Source: Calocera cornea HHB12733
Lineage: Eukaryota > Basidiomycota > Dacrymycetes > Dacrymycetales > Dacrymycetaceae
Reading direction: 5' to 3'
DNA: 64,000 bases
NCBI GenBank assembly: GCA_001632435.1
Contig: KV424024.1
Coordinates: forward strand, 1 to 64,000
How positions within the stretch are numbered: the first letter of the stretch is position 1; each line of letters begins with the position of its first letter. Shown here one piece after another: positions 34,503 through 48,423 of the stretch. The notes under the pieces are model-generated. The model saw only the letters and a program-made list of their open reading frames with translations, had not been told where the DNA came from and made no database searches. Position numbers and translations under genes: made by a program.

Positions 34503-35331
34503 CTAGTCCATACGGGCCTTGAGCGTTCGTGTGATAACCTTTTCCGGTGTTCTGCGCCCATGTCAGCTCTCGTTCCGACATAACACACGACGTTCAAGCA
34601 CTCACATAACATGCACAATCGCACCCCAGCCTGAGAATGCATCCCGATCCACAGCGTTCATCAGCGTCTGCGAAATTGTCTCGAACAAGTCCTCGGGCTC
34701 CAGATCCGGCTCCCACAGGCCCTCCGCTACACCAAACAGCTTGTCACTCGCCGTCCCGCACACCACGAAGTCCTTCGCAAAGTTCAAGCAGCCGATCACG
34801 TCCGTCGCAGCGATGAATGGCTCGCCGGTCTTCTTGCTGATCCCCGCGATGACGGGCTCGACGAAGTAGGGCCCGAAGCGCTTTTCGTACAGGGTGGAGG
34901 AGACGAGCTGGGCGAATGTTGCGGGCTCGATTTGCCGCTCTTCTTTGATCGTGTACATGTTTACGCGATAGCGGAAACGTTCACGGCTGGGGGGACGTAA
35001 GACTACTTCTCGTAAAGAGAGAAGGGAATGTATGCGCACAGAGTGATCACATCACTCGCGAGCCCCGCAAGCCCAAGGTACAAGCAGTCCGTCACGGGAA
35101 ACACCTAGTCCATAATTAGAATGTAGTCACACAGAATCAGTGTGACGGATAACACACCTTCTCGAAGTTCATAGCGACGGTCATTGCCTGATTACCCAGA
35201 CGCAGGTCCGACGCGATGGCGACGCAGTTCTTGCCCTTCATGGCCAGGACCGAGCCGCCGTTGTAATCCATGATCGACTGCAGAATGTCAGCCTTTCCTA
35301 TTTCCTTCCCTTGGCACCTTGTCCGTACCAT
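34503..35331 (-). CDS. PUP3: 20S proteasome subunit beta-3
   Basis: Non-catalytic beta-3 subunit of the 20S proteasome core. Exons 35331-35329, 35277-35158, 35104-35040, 34986-34606 and 34551-34503 give 205 residues, the same length as the human subunit. The first coding exon is just ATG, directly followed by a 51-base intron; this gives the start [19 protein letters not shown], which matches orthologues. Reading through that intron would add an unlikely basic leader instead. Other landmarks are [33 protein letters not shown] and the end RTLKARMD. The catalytic N-terminal Thr is absent, as normal for beta-3. Convergent with the NLR gene and divergent from NOP4 across 275 bases. Confidence 0.95.
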
Positions 35332-35606
35332 GATGGGCTAGTATATCTTTTGGACAGCAGGACAGAGGGATGCGTTGCGAGAGAAGTGCAGCACTAGGGA
35401 GGCGTCGTCACCTGTGCGCGAAAGGGCACACAGACTGGGAGTACGCGTCGCCCATAACTGCTTCCGGGAAGGGCGCGCGGTGCTTCCTGTGGCGGTGCTG
35501 CAGCTGAAAGCGGAGACGGGGCGAGGAAAAGTTATGGCCGAGGACCCTGGTGCGGTGCCCTGTCTAGTTTTCGCTGCACTTTCTATACCCCGTTTGATTC
35601 GACACT

Positions 35607-38600
35607 ATGGGCACTAAGAGAAAAGAGAGAGATGGAGAGGAAGTCGTCAAGACCGGGGAAGAGCATCATGGGTACTTCATCTTGTGTTTCAATCTGCAGA
35701 GTCACATGCTAACACATTCGCAGCTCAACACTCTTCGTAACCTCCCTCCCCTACACCCTCACCTCGACCGACCTCCAAACACTCTTCGCCGACCACGCCC
35801 CGGTCCGGCAGGCGTTCGTAGTCCTCGATCGGGAGACGAAGGTCTCAAAAGGTGTCGGATACGTCAGCTTTGCGGTGAGGGAGGATGCGGAGCGGCTTGT
35901 GGAGGAGCTGAAGGGTGGTGTGGACGTGCTTGGGAGGAAGGTCAGGGTACAGTGGCCTGGCACTAAGGTACGAGTTCATTCCTTTCGGACTCCTTACAAT
36001 TCTGACCATGGTATAGGCTGAGCAAGAAGCCAAAGCGGCCTCCCCAAACAAAGCGAAGCACCCGCGCCCCGTCGCTAGCACCAACAGCAAGCCTAAGCAC
36101 GCCCACACGCAGACGGACCCAGACGCAGGTCGGACGATCGTCATCTCCGGCCTTCCCTCCACCATCACTTCCAAAGAGATATGGAAGAAGGCGCGCAAGC
36201 AGGCGGGCGCTGAGAAGGTCGTCTTTCCCCTGCCTGCCGACGACGGGGGCGACGAAGGTACCGCCCATGTTGTTTACGACTCTCACACACATGCGCTCGC
36301 TGCTGTCGAAGCGCTGCACGCGCACACGTTTAAGGGCTCCCTCCTCAGCGTCGTCCTCAAAAAGCGGCTCGACTCCTCCCTCAAGCTCCCCGCAGCCTCT
36401 GTCACCTCTGCCACGGCGACGGGAGCCACCGACACTGCGAACGGTGCAGCAGCAGAACCGAAATCAGGAAAATCAGGCAAAGCCCAGCCGTCCCGCGCCG
36501 GCCGCTTGATCGTGCGCAACCTCCCGTTCCATATCACCGTCCAAGACCTGCGCTCCATTTTCCTCCCCTACGGGCCCGTGCACTCTATCGAAATCCCCAC
36601 CCTGCCCTCCCCGCCTGTTCCCGAAGGTCAGGAAGCGAAGAAGGCGAGGAAGCCGCGGGTCCGTGGGTTTGCCTTTGTGTGGATGCTCACCAAGGGGGAG
36701 GCGGAGAAAGCCTTGGAGGGGGTTAATGGCATGGTGCTTGGGGAGGCGGAGGGGAGGGAGGGGAGGAAGGTGGCGGTTGATTGGGCCGTTAGCAAAGAGA
36801 GGTGGGATAAGGCTGAGGAGGCAGCTGCCAAGGAGGGGGTGGACGCTGTGGAAAGCGAGAATGAGGAGGAGGCGGAAGATGAAGACATGGAGGATGCTGA
36901 GGCCGAAGCAGCTGAAGAGGACGACGAAGAGGAGGGATCGGAAGAGGAAGAGGCCGAAGAGGGAAATGGCGTATATGCGGAAGACGATGGCGATGGTGAA
37001 GAGGATGACGAGGATGCTGAAGACGGGGAGGCTGAGGAAGATGACGAGGATGACGAGGAGCCAAAGAGTCGTCCTCTTCTTCCCCAGACCGACGTCGGAA
37101 CTACCCTCTTCGTGCGCAACATACCCTTTGAAGCCACCGAGGATGACCTTCGCACAACGTGAGTCCGGATTCTATTAGCGTAGTGACAATCACTAACCGG
37201 TCGCAGATTCCGCGCCTTCGGCCCTCTACGCTATGCACGTATCACGCTCGAGCCTGATAGCGGGCGTTCGCGTGGTACCGGATTTGTGTGCTTCTGGAAC
37301 AAGCCGGATGCCGACCGCGCAATCGCTGATGCCGAGCTACTCGCCGCCGAAACAGGTCCCTCGGCCCTGCAAAACGGCGAGAAGCAGAAGCGTCAGAATC
37401 CCTTCGCGGTGCAGAGCCTGCTCACCCCCGACCCAAGCAGTGGCCTAGCAAGGAACTTGGTGCTCATGGGGAGGACGCTGAGTGTCGTCCGGGCGGTACC
37501 GAGGGATGATGCCACACGGCTGAAGGAGGAGGGAGAGAAGAGACGAGAGAAAGAGGATAAGCGGCATTTATACTTGATGCGCGAAGGAGGTTTGTACCCC
37601 TTTCACGTCTGTCATCAAGTGTCGAAACGCTAATGATTTGCTAGTGATCTTCCCCAATACCCCTGCATCAGCAACGATCTCCCCCGCAGAACTGGACCGA
37701 CGCGTAGCATCATTCAACACCCGCCGCTCTCTGCTCCGCACCAATCCCTCCCTCTACATCTCCAAAACGCGTCTCTCCGTACGCCAAATCCCTACGTTTG
37801 CCACCGAGCGAACTTTGAAACGGCTCGCCATCCACGCTGTACGCGCGTTCGAGGACGAAGTCCGATCCGGGGACAGAACGGCCCTGACAAGGGACGAATT
37901 GGATGATGATACTGCCCCTTCTTCGGGAAGCCAGAAGAAGCGTGGGGAGAGGCAGACTGCCGTCGTGCAAGCGAAGATTGTTCGACAAGCAGAGCGCGTC
38001 GATCCATTGTCGGGTAAAGGCAAGAGCAAGGGATACGGTTTCCTGGAGATGCGTACCCATGCCGGCGCATTGCGTGTCCTACGATGGGCAAACAACAACC
38101 CCGACGTGGTGCTCCTCATGACCGGCTGGTGGAAAGAGGAACTCGAGGACAGCCTCAAGAAGCTTGATGAGCAGCTGAAAGCTGAGAAGGTCGCGGAGAA
38201 GAAGGAGGACCTTAATGACCGGATACGCAAGATGAAGCAGCGCATCAAGGGGCTTGCAGATGATGTACAGAAGGGAAAGGCTGCGTCTGACGGCAAGGAG
38301 GGACGAGGGCTGATCCTGGAGTTCTCTATTGAGAACATCCAGGTCGTGAAGAGAAGGAAAGAGACCGTAGAGAATAGCCGCGAGCAGGCTAGAACCAGAA
38401 AGGCAAGTGGAGGATATTCGGTACCTGAGCAAAGGCTCACACGATTTTGTAGGTCGATGGAGATGGTCCAGCTGGGGAAGAACGGCCACGCAAGCGCCCA
38501 AAAAAATCCAGATCATCCAATTCAACGCTCGATAACGGCACGTTGGATAAAATTGGAAAGCAGAAGCCTGTAAAGGGAATGGGAGGTGCCGCCGAGGTGC

Positions 38601-38695
38601 CGCCGGGACTGAACGGGGCTGTAAGCAGGTCTCTGGGTGGGCTGATAGGTAAGAAACGGAAGGAGCGGAAGGCGAAGACAGCTCGTCGAGGGTGA
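35607..38695 (+). CDS. NOP4: Nucleolar RNA-binding protein Nop4
   Basis: Nop4 (RBM28 in animals) is required for 60S ribosomal subunit assembly and 27S pre-rRNA processing in the nucleolus. Exons 35607-35671, 35724-35967, 36017-37158, 37207-37589, 37645-38402 and 38453-38695 give 944 residues. RRM domains: the first from TLFVTSLPYTLT; a divergent second from TIVISGLPSTIT; a third from LIVRNLPFHITVQDL; then a very acidic linker of about 90 residues; a fourth from TLFVRNIPFEATEDDL to GTGFVCFWN; and a degenerate last one from RLSVRQIPTFATERTL to KGYGFLEM. The C-terminus is basic (GKKRKERKAKTARRG). The last intron begins GCAAGT, a GC-AG intron; splicing it gives the basic tail, whereas reading through ends at an unrelated stop at 38573. 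Confidence 0.92.
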
Positions 38696-39172
38696 ATAGC
38701 AATTTCTCATTGTTCATATGCCCGTCTCCTTTGACGAGGCTTGGTCATGTATATTGATGCTATCTTGCGCTTCATCCACAATCGAGGGTACACAGAAGTG
38801 ACCACACTCGGTCACGTGATTCCCTTGCTTCGATCAGCTTCGACCGTATTCTTGACGTGGCCGTAGAATGTCCGATGTGTTCCATTAGAAGGAGGGATAC
38901 GTCTCATCATGGACCTCACGCTCGTTCACAGCCTACGTCCACCACCTGTGGAACCCAACCTAATACTCGTACGACTTTCTTCGGACGGTCTTTATACCCG
39001 CTCATCTGATCATCTGAAGTCCAGAAATTTAGCCGAACTCGGCAGCACCGTGCATAACAGGCGTGCGTTTGATCCTTTGTGCTTGTCGTACGTAGTCATC
39101 ACTTACATTTGTCGTGTTTTAGACAGCATCTCACTTCTTAACCGAAGGGAAAACGGCATTTCCACTCCAACC
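38696..39172. other. Spacer after NOP4
   Basis: 477 bases. TTTATA near 38990 may be the TATA box of the small gene that follows, and a GTACGT...TTTTAG stretch at about 39090-39120 could be an intron in its leader. Confidence 0.35.
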
Positions 39173-39627
39173 ATGATGAACCAGAATGGCAAAGCTATGG
39201 ACCGCCCCCACATCGACTATACCAAAATCGGCTGCGTCATTCTGTTGACTGTCTTTGTTCTGGTGCTCTGGACTATCATTCCCCAGACTCTCAGAACGTG
39301 TATTGTCCTTTTGCTGGTAATGCTGCCGCAGCGGTAGCATGCATGTGCTCACATTTCCTGAAGGTACTGGTCGCCGTATGGTGCGTCCTGCAAGGAAGCA
39401 CAGCGTCGGTCGGAGTGCGGGCAACGCCACCACCGACGCGCTGGTGGCTCCGTGGTCCTTCCTAGAAGGTAAGGATGAGCCTCAAGTCACAAGTGACTGA
39501 TCTGACAGGTCCCTTACAGACAATGTCCCACGAGACTATGACTACTCTAACAAGCCCCTTGGACAATGATCCACGCGACGGGTACCGGCATGATCTAAAA
39601 GCCATCTACTACGCAATCACGGTGTAA
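39173..39627 (+). CDS. Tentative small single-pass membrane protein
   Basis: Not recognised and uncertain. An ATG at 39173 opens a frame encoding a short hydrophilic start and a clear membrane helix (IGCVILLTVFVLVLWTIIP). The simple frame stops at 39337 after 54 residues. A longer model is possible: a donor inside this exon (ACGT followed by GTATTG, about 39299) spliced to the acceptor before 39363, then an intron at 39469-39508, gives about 115 residues ending at 39627 with a basic, Ser-rich tail. A TATA-like TTTATA and a possible leader intron lie upstream. Either a small membrane protein or a chance frame. Confidence 0.3.
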
Positions 39628-39695
39628 TCATACAATCAATCATCACTAATGGCAAACTAGTCCTAATGATACCGTGCATACAAGACACTCAGACA

Positions 39696-42600
39696 CTACC
39701 AGCCCCCACCCCCACCCCATCCACCGCCAGCTGGCGTTTGTGCCTGCTGCCCACCCCATCCTGCACCAGCCGGGGTAGCACCTCCCGCGCGAGGATCGTA
39801 CCCATAGCCGCCCGCTGGTGGTACCGGTCGTGGTGTTTGGCCGTACGGATTGGGTGTATGCGCAGCGCCACCACCGTAAGGGTTTGGTGTACGGCCAACA
39901 GGCAGGTGAGAAGAGGTGCGATAACCGGGCGTGCGAGATGATGGCGTCATACCTCCCGCACCGTAAGGTGTCGTGCCAGCGCCGTATGGTGTCTTGCCAC
40001 CTGAAGGACGACCCGATCCCACCTGACTGGACTGTTGCACATATCTGTAACGAAGTCAGCACCGGTACGGATGTCAGGAGGCCTTGAATCTATACCTCAT
40101 TTTGAAAGCATTGCACAACTCGGGTACAGAGGGCACTTCACCGCCGTCGAGCAGTCGGTATCCACGAGGCGTCACCTTGATCGGCTAAGGTATACGTGAG
40201 TAAGAAGGAAGATGACTCCGATGCCAAGCTTACCCATGTCTGCATCGGTATATTTTTGTTCACCATGAAGTCGACAACAAAGTACCCTGGGTGCTGACGA
40301 TCCAAGCCAAATGCGTAGATACTCTTGTTCGGGTTGGCCATGACGAACTCTGTCAGATACTGTCGCCGCTCCGCATCGGCCCGCTCAGGGCTGCTACCCT
40401 TATAGAATTTTTCGTGTTCCATGAGGTCGCTGACTCGCTTGGCCATGGCGTTGACGTGATTGACCAGCAATTCGTCCAGGTCGGAATAGACGTATTCTCC
40501 AACCACAAGGCGGTGTCCAATCCCACTTTGGTCGTTGCCACCATCAGGGTCATAGACATCTGAAATTCCCGAGTTAGGTGACGCTTATATATATGAGATG
40601 TAGCATACCGATATGCTGATACAACCCATTCTCGACCTTCCAGGTGACAACCAAGTGATCGTGACCTTTGCTAGAAGGCCTGATAACCACGTCGCCATTT
40701 GGCCGGTTGGCAAGGTATTGCTCCGCCTGTCCAGCATTGAACTTGCTGAAGAGCGGGTGCTTGATGATGCGGCGCGTTGCATTGATTTCACGCCGCCTCT
40801 TCCGCTGCAATGCTTCTTGATCACGTTCATGCTCGTCCAGAGCGAAGTCATCAATGTTGTTCTTGGGAAACAGCGGGTGGGCGCTCTGGAGGGCGGTTTC
40901 CTTGGTAGCCAGTTCGACCTGGAAGCGCCCGGGGTCGACATTGATGACAATACCATTGACTGCTTGGCCCTTGGACAGGACCTCGTCTATCCGTGCGTTG
41001 TGATCGTCGGAAAGATGGCTTTGATTGATGAGGGCCTCCACGCCGGAATCAAGGCGTGCGAGAGCAAAGTGCTGCTTGACACGGTAGATGACGGCCTGAA
41101 CAGGGCGGCCGACGTATAAGGTGCGTCGAGTCTCCCCAGTGAGCATCGTCATCACTTGCCACTCGTTTGGCACTGCGAACGGAGACCGCTTCTCCCGGTA
41201 GGGGTTCAACAGTTCTTCCTTGAGCATGTCGAGCGTGTAACGCTTGCGATCTTTAAGACGTTCGAGCAGGCTAATGGCAAAGTCGTCCAAGCTGAGATCG
41301 TCCAGCTTCTTGGCGGCATCATCGTCCTGCATAAGCTGCGCAACAGGAGCAGAGGGATGATCGTTGACGAAGTCCTCTTCATCCATGTCGAGGGCGTCAG
41401 TAGCCATCTTGCGAGCGAGCTGGTAATCCTCAGGATGGATGCGCGTCTCGTCCAGCGGATCAGGTTGCTCGTCGATTTGTTTCGCTTTGCGATTGATCTT
41501 GCCTGCTTCTTGTGGAATATAGAGGAAGGCAGCGGCATTGAGGAATACCGTCCACGAGAGGATGCTTTCCATTGAAAGCCGGGCTCGGTTTTCAATGGTG
41601 CCGTTCTGTGAAGCTGTCAGCAGGAATAAAATAGCACAAGGAGACAAGTACTTGCATTCTTGATAAGCCTTGAAACAAGAGCCTGCGCCTTGCGAGGGCC
41701 CAATCCACAAACGAACCGCAGCAAATGCTGGTAATATGGATCGCTGACAGCCCGGAGCAGATCCACACCAACTCTGTTGACAAGGGTCACCAGAGCTCGC
41801 TCCATCGCAGCCAGCAGCTTCGCCTTGGGCAGCTGTTGCATTGTCAGCCATGTGGTCCCTGCACATCGGAGAGACACGTGCCAGCTTCTGATCGTCATCG
41901 AACTTGACGATGGAGAGATCCTCACCGAGGGCGGCATACTCGTTCAGCGGGTTCTGGACGTATCGCGCCAAGCCAACACAATAGCGGGCAATGACTGAGA
42001 GGCCACCATGTTCTTGAGCAGCGCGTGCGGAGTTCTGGTATATGCGGGCAACCTCATCTGGGACGTAGATGACGTCTGGGTACTTCTCGTCGTCGCCGCC
42101 GGCGGTGCCATTGGTGCCGTTTGCGCCACCACGGGAGCCCCAGCCACCATCGTTGCCGTTCCAGCCACTGTTGGCGCCTGATCCCGCCCCGGAGCCCGAC
42201 CCAGAGGCACCTTGGCTGCCCCATCCCCCCCCACTACCCCCGCCTCCTCCTCCGCCACTAGCTCCTTGGCTGCCCCAGGCGCCATCACCACCGCCAGCGG
42301 CTGCTCCCTGGCTACCCCATGCATCACCGCCGCCGCCGCCTCCACCATTAGCGCCCTGGCTCCCCCAACCACCTTCACCGCCACCAGCTTGGCTGCTCCA
42401 GCCTCCACCGCCGCCGCCACCGCCGCCGGCGTCGGCACCTTCTCCAGGCTGCGGAAGAGCACTAGGATCGCCCACAAGCCTCTGCACATCTTCCATGATG
42501 CGCATGGTGTGCGTGCTGAACCCAGCAATGCCCACAACGTCCGGCTTGCGCCGCTTAACGAACTCGCGGAACTCCGCCTTCATGTTCTCGTCCCGGAGGT

Positions 42601-45275
42601 TGTCGAACTTGGTGTGCTCGCGCATCCGCCCGTCTTCGTCGACGTAGACGGCAACGATGGCATCCTGCTGCTCGCCCTTGCCGACGGAGAGGGTGATGAC
42701 GGAGGGGATATCGCCCTCCTCCATCGATTTTGTCTTGTACGGAGCCGCGTCGAGTCTCTGCCGGAGTCGTCAGACATGATTCAACAATAGGAGCTGCTGA
42801 ACTCACCCTCTCGAGCATCTCCGTAACTGCCTCCGACAGGTTATCCTCCTCCTCGTCCCGGAGCCACTCTCTGATCCACCTCACGCCACAAGGAATTAAG
42901 TGCTTCCGCATCGCTTCCTCCACGACCTGTCGTCGCTGCTCGTTCCACGCCAGCGCGACTTCGGAGAATCGGTCGCTCGCATAGGCTTTGTACAGGTCAT
43001 TTTGGAAGTCGTTGAGTACGTGTGTGGGGAGGGAGATGTCAACGGTGACCAGGCCGGCTTGCTCTGCCGCTAGGACTTGAAGGAAAAGCGTGTTCGTGTT
43101 GAGGCGGCTAATAGGCTTCTTGTTCATATATTTGATACGCTGTATGCACCGTCAGTTCCAGTCGCTTAGCATCAATATATGCGACTCACGAAATACGGAT
43201 GGTACTCGTCGATCTTCACAATCCCCTGCTCGGTCGGCCGCGTGCTGACCACCGCCTCCTTCTCGAACTTCTGCCTCACCGTATGCCTCAGTAGCGGATC
43301 CTTGCCAAACTCGGTGGCGAGGATAAACCGCGCCTTCTGGAGCAGGTCCTCGGGTATGCCCGAGAAGCCCACGGGGGCGTACTGCTCGGCTAGGGTGAGG
43401 GGGGAGATCTCTGGTTCGTGGGCGGGGGGCTGAATGCCTCTGGCGAGGAAACGGAGGATAGCGTCGGACGGGGTGAGGCCAAAGTTCTAGACCCAAGTGT
43501 CAGCCATGCCCCACTATAGCGACTGGAATAACAATAACGCACATCAGCCAGCCCAGAAACCGTTGACGCCCTAGCGACCTCATACGCGCTCTGCCTCGTC
43601 GGCCGCTTCATCTTCTGCACCTTGATCCGCATGCCGTCGTCGCCCGTGACCTCCGCCATGCCCGGCTCACCGTTCACCTCGGCCAGCTCCTGCTGATCGC
43701 GCATTGCCTTCCCATGGCGCAAGGACACGTACTCCATGGCGTCCGCGACCATCTCCGTGTCGTCGAGGCTCTCCCAGACGTGCGCGGAGAAATACGCGTC
43801 CTCCTGCCCCAAGCTGTCGAACGTCTTGCGGAGCGCTGTGCGGCGCTCCACCAGTGCGCGATAGCGGTACCCAAGGTGCTGGATGCGCCAGAGCTCGTCA
43901 AGCGTGAGCAGGTCCGTGCGCTGGCGCGTACCCTCGGCGTCGAAAAAGGAGATGTAGTCGCGCTTGTGCTGCCAAATGTAGGGCACCTCGAAGCGCGAGA
44001 TGAGGATGTACTCGAGCGCCTGGCGCACGGCCATGATCAGGGGCTGGAGGAGCGCGTGGTGCCGGCCGTCGGAGCGAAAGAACGCGTCCTTGACCCGCTC
44101 GCCAAGGCGCATTGCCACCCACTCGGATGCGCTGGAGAGCTCGCCGGGCGGGAAGATGGGGAAGGGCACGTAGGTTGCGCCGGACCAAAGGGACGAGGCG
44201 GAGAGCAGCATCCGTTCGGGGACGTCGTCCTTCCTGATCAGGTCGTCCTCGTACGTCATCATGCGCGCTTTGATCTCGGAGGGCTCGAAGATCTGTCGAA
44301 GTGTCAGTAGCTGTCGAGAACCACAGCAGGTGGGACAATGCTCACTTCCTCGACCTTCGGACGGGCCTTCTCCTGGGCCTCTTCCTCCTCATCCAGGTCC
44401 AGGAACTCGTCGTAGTCATGGCCATCTCCGAATACGCGGTTGAGGTCTTCCCATGCCCTGCAGAACCTTAGCGCCTAAGCTTCCAACATTATCAAGGAGT
44501 GACTCACGACTCATCGATGCCCACGAGCTCTGGCCTGGCGACCGTGAGCAGCCTACGCTCCTTCTTTTCCTTCTTCCTCTCTCGCCTGCGCTGCTCCCTC
44601 TCCTCCTCATTCAAATTGCGGTCTTCGTCCTCCTCATCCTCCTCATCCTCCTCAATAAAGTCGTCCAAGTCATCCTCGTCCTCGTCCTCCGCACCGTCCT
44701 TGGCGAAGATGTTGGCGAGATCGTCTGCGCTCGGTAGGGAGTCCTCGTCCGCCTCTCTCCGGCGCCGCTTAGGCTCACGCACATCGGCGGAGGGGGAGGG
44801 GGACCGATGCCGTCGCAGGCGAGAGAAGCGCTCGGGCTCGATCCGCTGGCCCGTGTTCTCCTCGACGAGCATGAGGTCGTCCTCGTCCAGCTCTCCGTCC
44901 ATGTCGTCGTCCTGCTCTTCCTCATCTGCATATTCATCAGCCCTTGGCTAACATACAGCGTCCCGGAAAGAACGCACCACGATGCCTGTGCCTTCGATGT
45001 TTCTTCTTCCTCCGCTTCTCCTTCTGTTCCCCGTCCTCCGCATCGCCCTCCCCGCCCTCCTCGTCGTCCTCATCGACAATAAACCCCTCGCGGACCTTCC
45101 TCGCCTCCTCCGGGTCCTCCTCTTCCTCCTCACTCGAGTCATCGCTCATCATCGGGTCGTCTCCCTCTCCCTCCTCATCGCCCTCCTCTCCAGCAGGGCG
45201 CTCCTCACGCTCGCCATGCGCCTCGGCGTCAAGCGGGAAGTCGTCCCCGTCATCTCTCAGCAGAGGGGAGGACAT
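39696..45275 (-). CDS. SPT6: Transcription elongation factor Spt6
   Basis: Spt6 is a histone chaperone that travels with RNA polymerase II. Twelve exons (45275-44978, 44925-44508, 44457-44346, 44292-43543, 43486-43190, 43139-42807, 42757-41876, 41832-41652, 41613-40609, 40559-40234, 40184-40096, 40044-39696) give 1679 residues. Seen in order: acidic N-terminus; EDLNRVFGDG; helix-turn-helix core; YqgF-like domain (AIVAVYVDEDGR, VPDEVARIYQNS); HhH (FVCGLGPRKAQAL); S1 (VGRPVQAVIYRV, GIVINVDPGRFQ); tandem SH2 (HPLFSKFNAGQAEQYL, VYSDLDELLVNHV); Gly/Pro/Thr-rich tail. A 120-residue Gly/Trp insert (about 840-959) splits the YqgF-like domain, and the tail also has WGG motifs. The 38-base intron 41614-41651 is very short but the only in-frame choice found. 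An upstream in-frame extension to 45371 is possible. Divergent from SRP54. Confidence 0.93.
42089..42448 (-). repeat. Gly/Trp-rich (WGSQ) repeat block in Spt6
   Basis: Encodes about 120 residues dominated by Gly, Ser and Ala, with seven tryptophans, mostly as WGSQGA-type units spaced 6 to 20 residues apart. It interrupts the YqgF-like domain between RLVGDPSALPQ and DEKYPDVIYVPDE. Confidence 0.85.
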
Positions 45276-45624
45276 GTCGACGTTGTCGGTGTGGTGTGCA
45301 GGTGCAGAGAACAGCGCTCTCTGCCGTTCGCGAGTGAAAGGCGAAGTGCGACGGCGCATTGTGCGAGGCAAAAGTGCTCAGCCACCCGGGAGCAAGTGAG
45401 GGAAGGGACACAGCCACCGTGACCGTGTGCAGCGGTGCGCGGCCGCTTGGGAGCGCCCAGCACTCTCCTACATTGGTGCTGTGGTAATCCCTGCTTGCTC
45501 CGAGCCTGGGATTCGCTCTCTCTACTTGGATATACCAGCTCATCATCTGTTGTGAACCTCTCTTGTCAGCAGGGACATCCTCCACCTCCCTCACCACATT
45601 ACCACCACCCCCTTCTAGCCCAGC
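45276..45624. promoter_or_regulatory. Divergent promoter of SPT6 and SRP54
   Basis: 349 bases between two start codons of housekeeping genes transcribed away from each other. No TATA box is obvious; pyrimidine-rich stretches lie just before the SRP54 start. Confidence 0.5.
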
Positions 45625-47508
<1,884 letters not shown>

Positions 47509-47639
47509 GCCTACGTGTGCTGTGCTTTTGTTTGCCGGGGATAGAGGGAACTGCAGAGTACATGGGATTGGATCGTCGAGCCATCTGTAATGATATCATA
47601 TCGTACAACCACCAGACGGAGCTTCGTGTATCAGCCTCC

Positions 47640-48423
47640 TCACAGCTTCTTCAGCTCAATCCCTTCCCGCATCTCCTTCTCCTTCTCCCTCCTCCAAGCC
47701 TTCTTGACCTCCCCCGCACTGCTCTTGTTCCCGAACAAGAACCCGCTCGTGCGCTTATCCGCTCCGGTGGTCCTACTAAAATGCCCCCCACCGCCAAACA
47801 TCAGCACCCAGCTGCCCCACACGCCGCAGGCACCATTCCCGATCGAGAGGAGGAGACCGAGCGGACCGAGTGTGGAGGAGGAGGTGTTGAAAGCGAGGAA
47901 GGAGGAGAGGAGGAGGAAGGGAGTGAGCGGGGCGAGGAGCGGGTGGGTTTGCGGAATTTGAGGGCGGTTCGGGATTGGTTGGGGAGGGATGATGGAATGC
48001 GATGGGATCTGAGAAGACATTTAGCAGCTGCGACAGTATGAAAAGTGAGTTGCTTACGGCCACTATGAGAGCCAACGCCAGCCCGATTAACAACAGCGCG
48101 ACGTGCACGGAGAGGAACCATTCCAGGTTGGTGAGCGTGTCGCGCGCGACGAGCTCTTTTGACGGTGTTGCCAGGAACAGTATGAACCTCGGGAACAGTA
48201 CCAATGGTGACGCTACGAGCGCGAGCCTGGAGGTAGAACTCAGCATAGCACAACATTAGGTAGAAAGGGTGTAGCACCAGCACGCTGTCGCCCATGCCCA
48301 GTAGCCCTCGTCCTGCATCGGTAGCTTGTCCTCGTCGTCCCCATCGTCCCCAGCTGTAGAAGCCGTAGTCGCCGGGATGCTCCGAGCTGGAGGAGGCGGG
48401 TACTTGTGCAGTGGATCGCTCAT
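47640..48423 (-). CDS. Unknown multi-pass membrane protein
   Basis: A conserved-looking fungal membrane protein I cannot name. Exons 48423-48284, 48238-48058 and 48008-47640 give 229 residues. The N-terminus is soluble and acidic (DDGDDEDKLPMQDEGYWAWATA), then hydrophobic segments around RLALVASPLVLFPRFILFL, WFLSVHVALLLIGLALALIVA, PFLLLSSFLAF and LGLLLSIGNGACGVWGSWVLMF. The C-terminal part (TTGADKRTSGFLFGNKSSAG, then a Lys/Arg/Glu-rich end) is probably cytosolic. A much longer open frame on the same strand (47801-48628) is not the gene; the shorter spliced frame gives the sensible membrane protein and the start MSDPLHKYPPPP. Confidence 0.65.

Noticed and set aside
42069..42647. Proline-rich 192-residue plus-strand frame opposite SPT6
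   Set aside because: It is the complement of the Gly/Trp-rich repeat of SPT6; the polyproline is a by-product of polyglycine codons.
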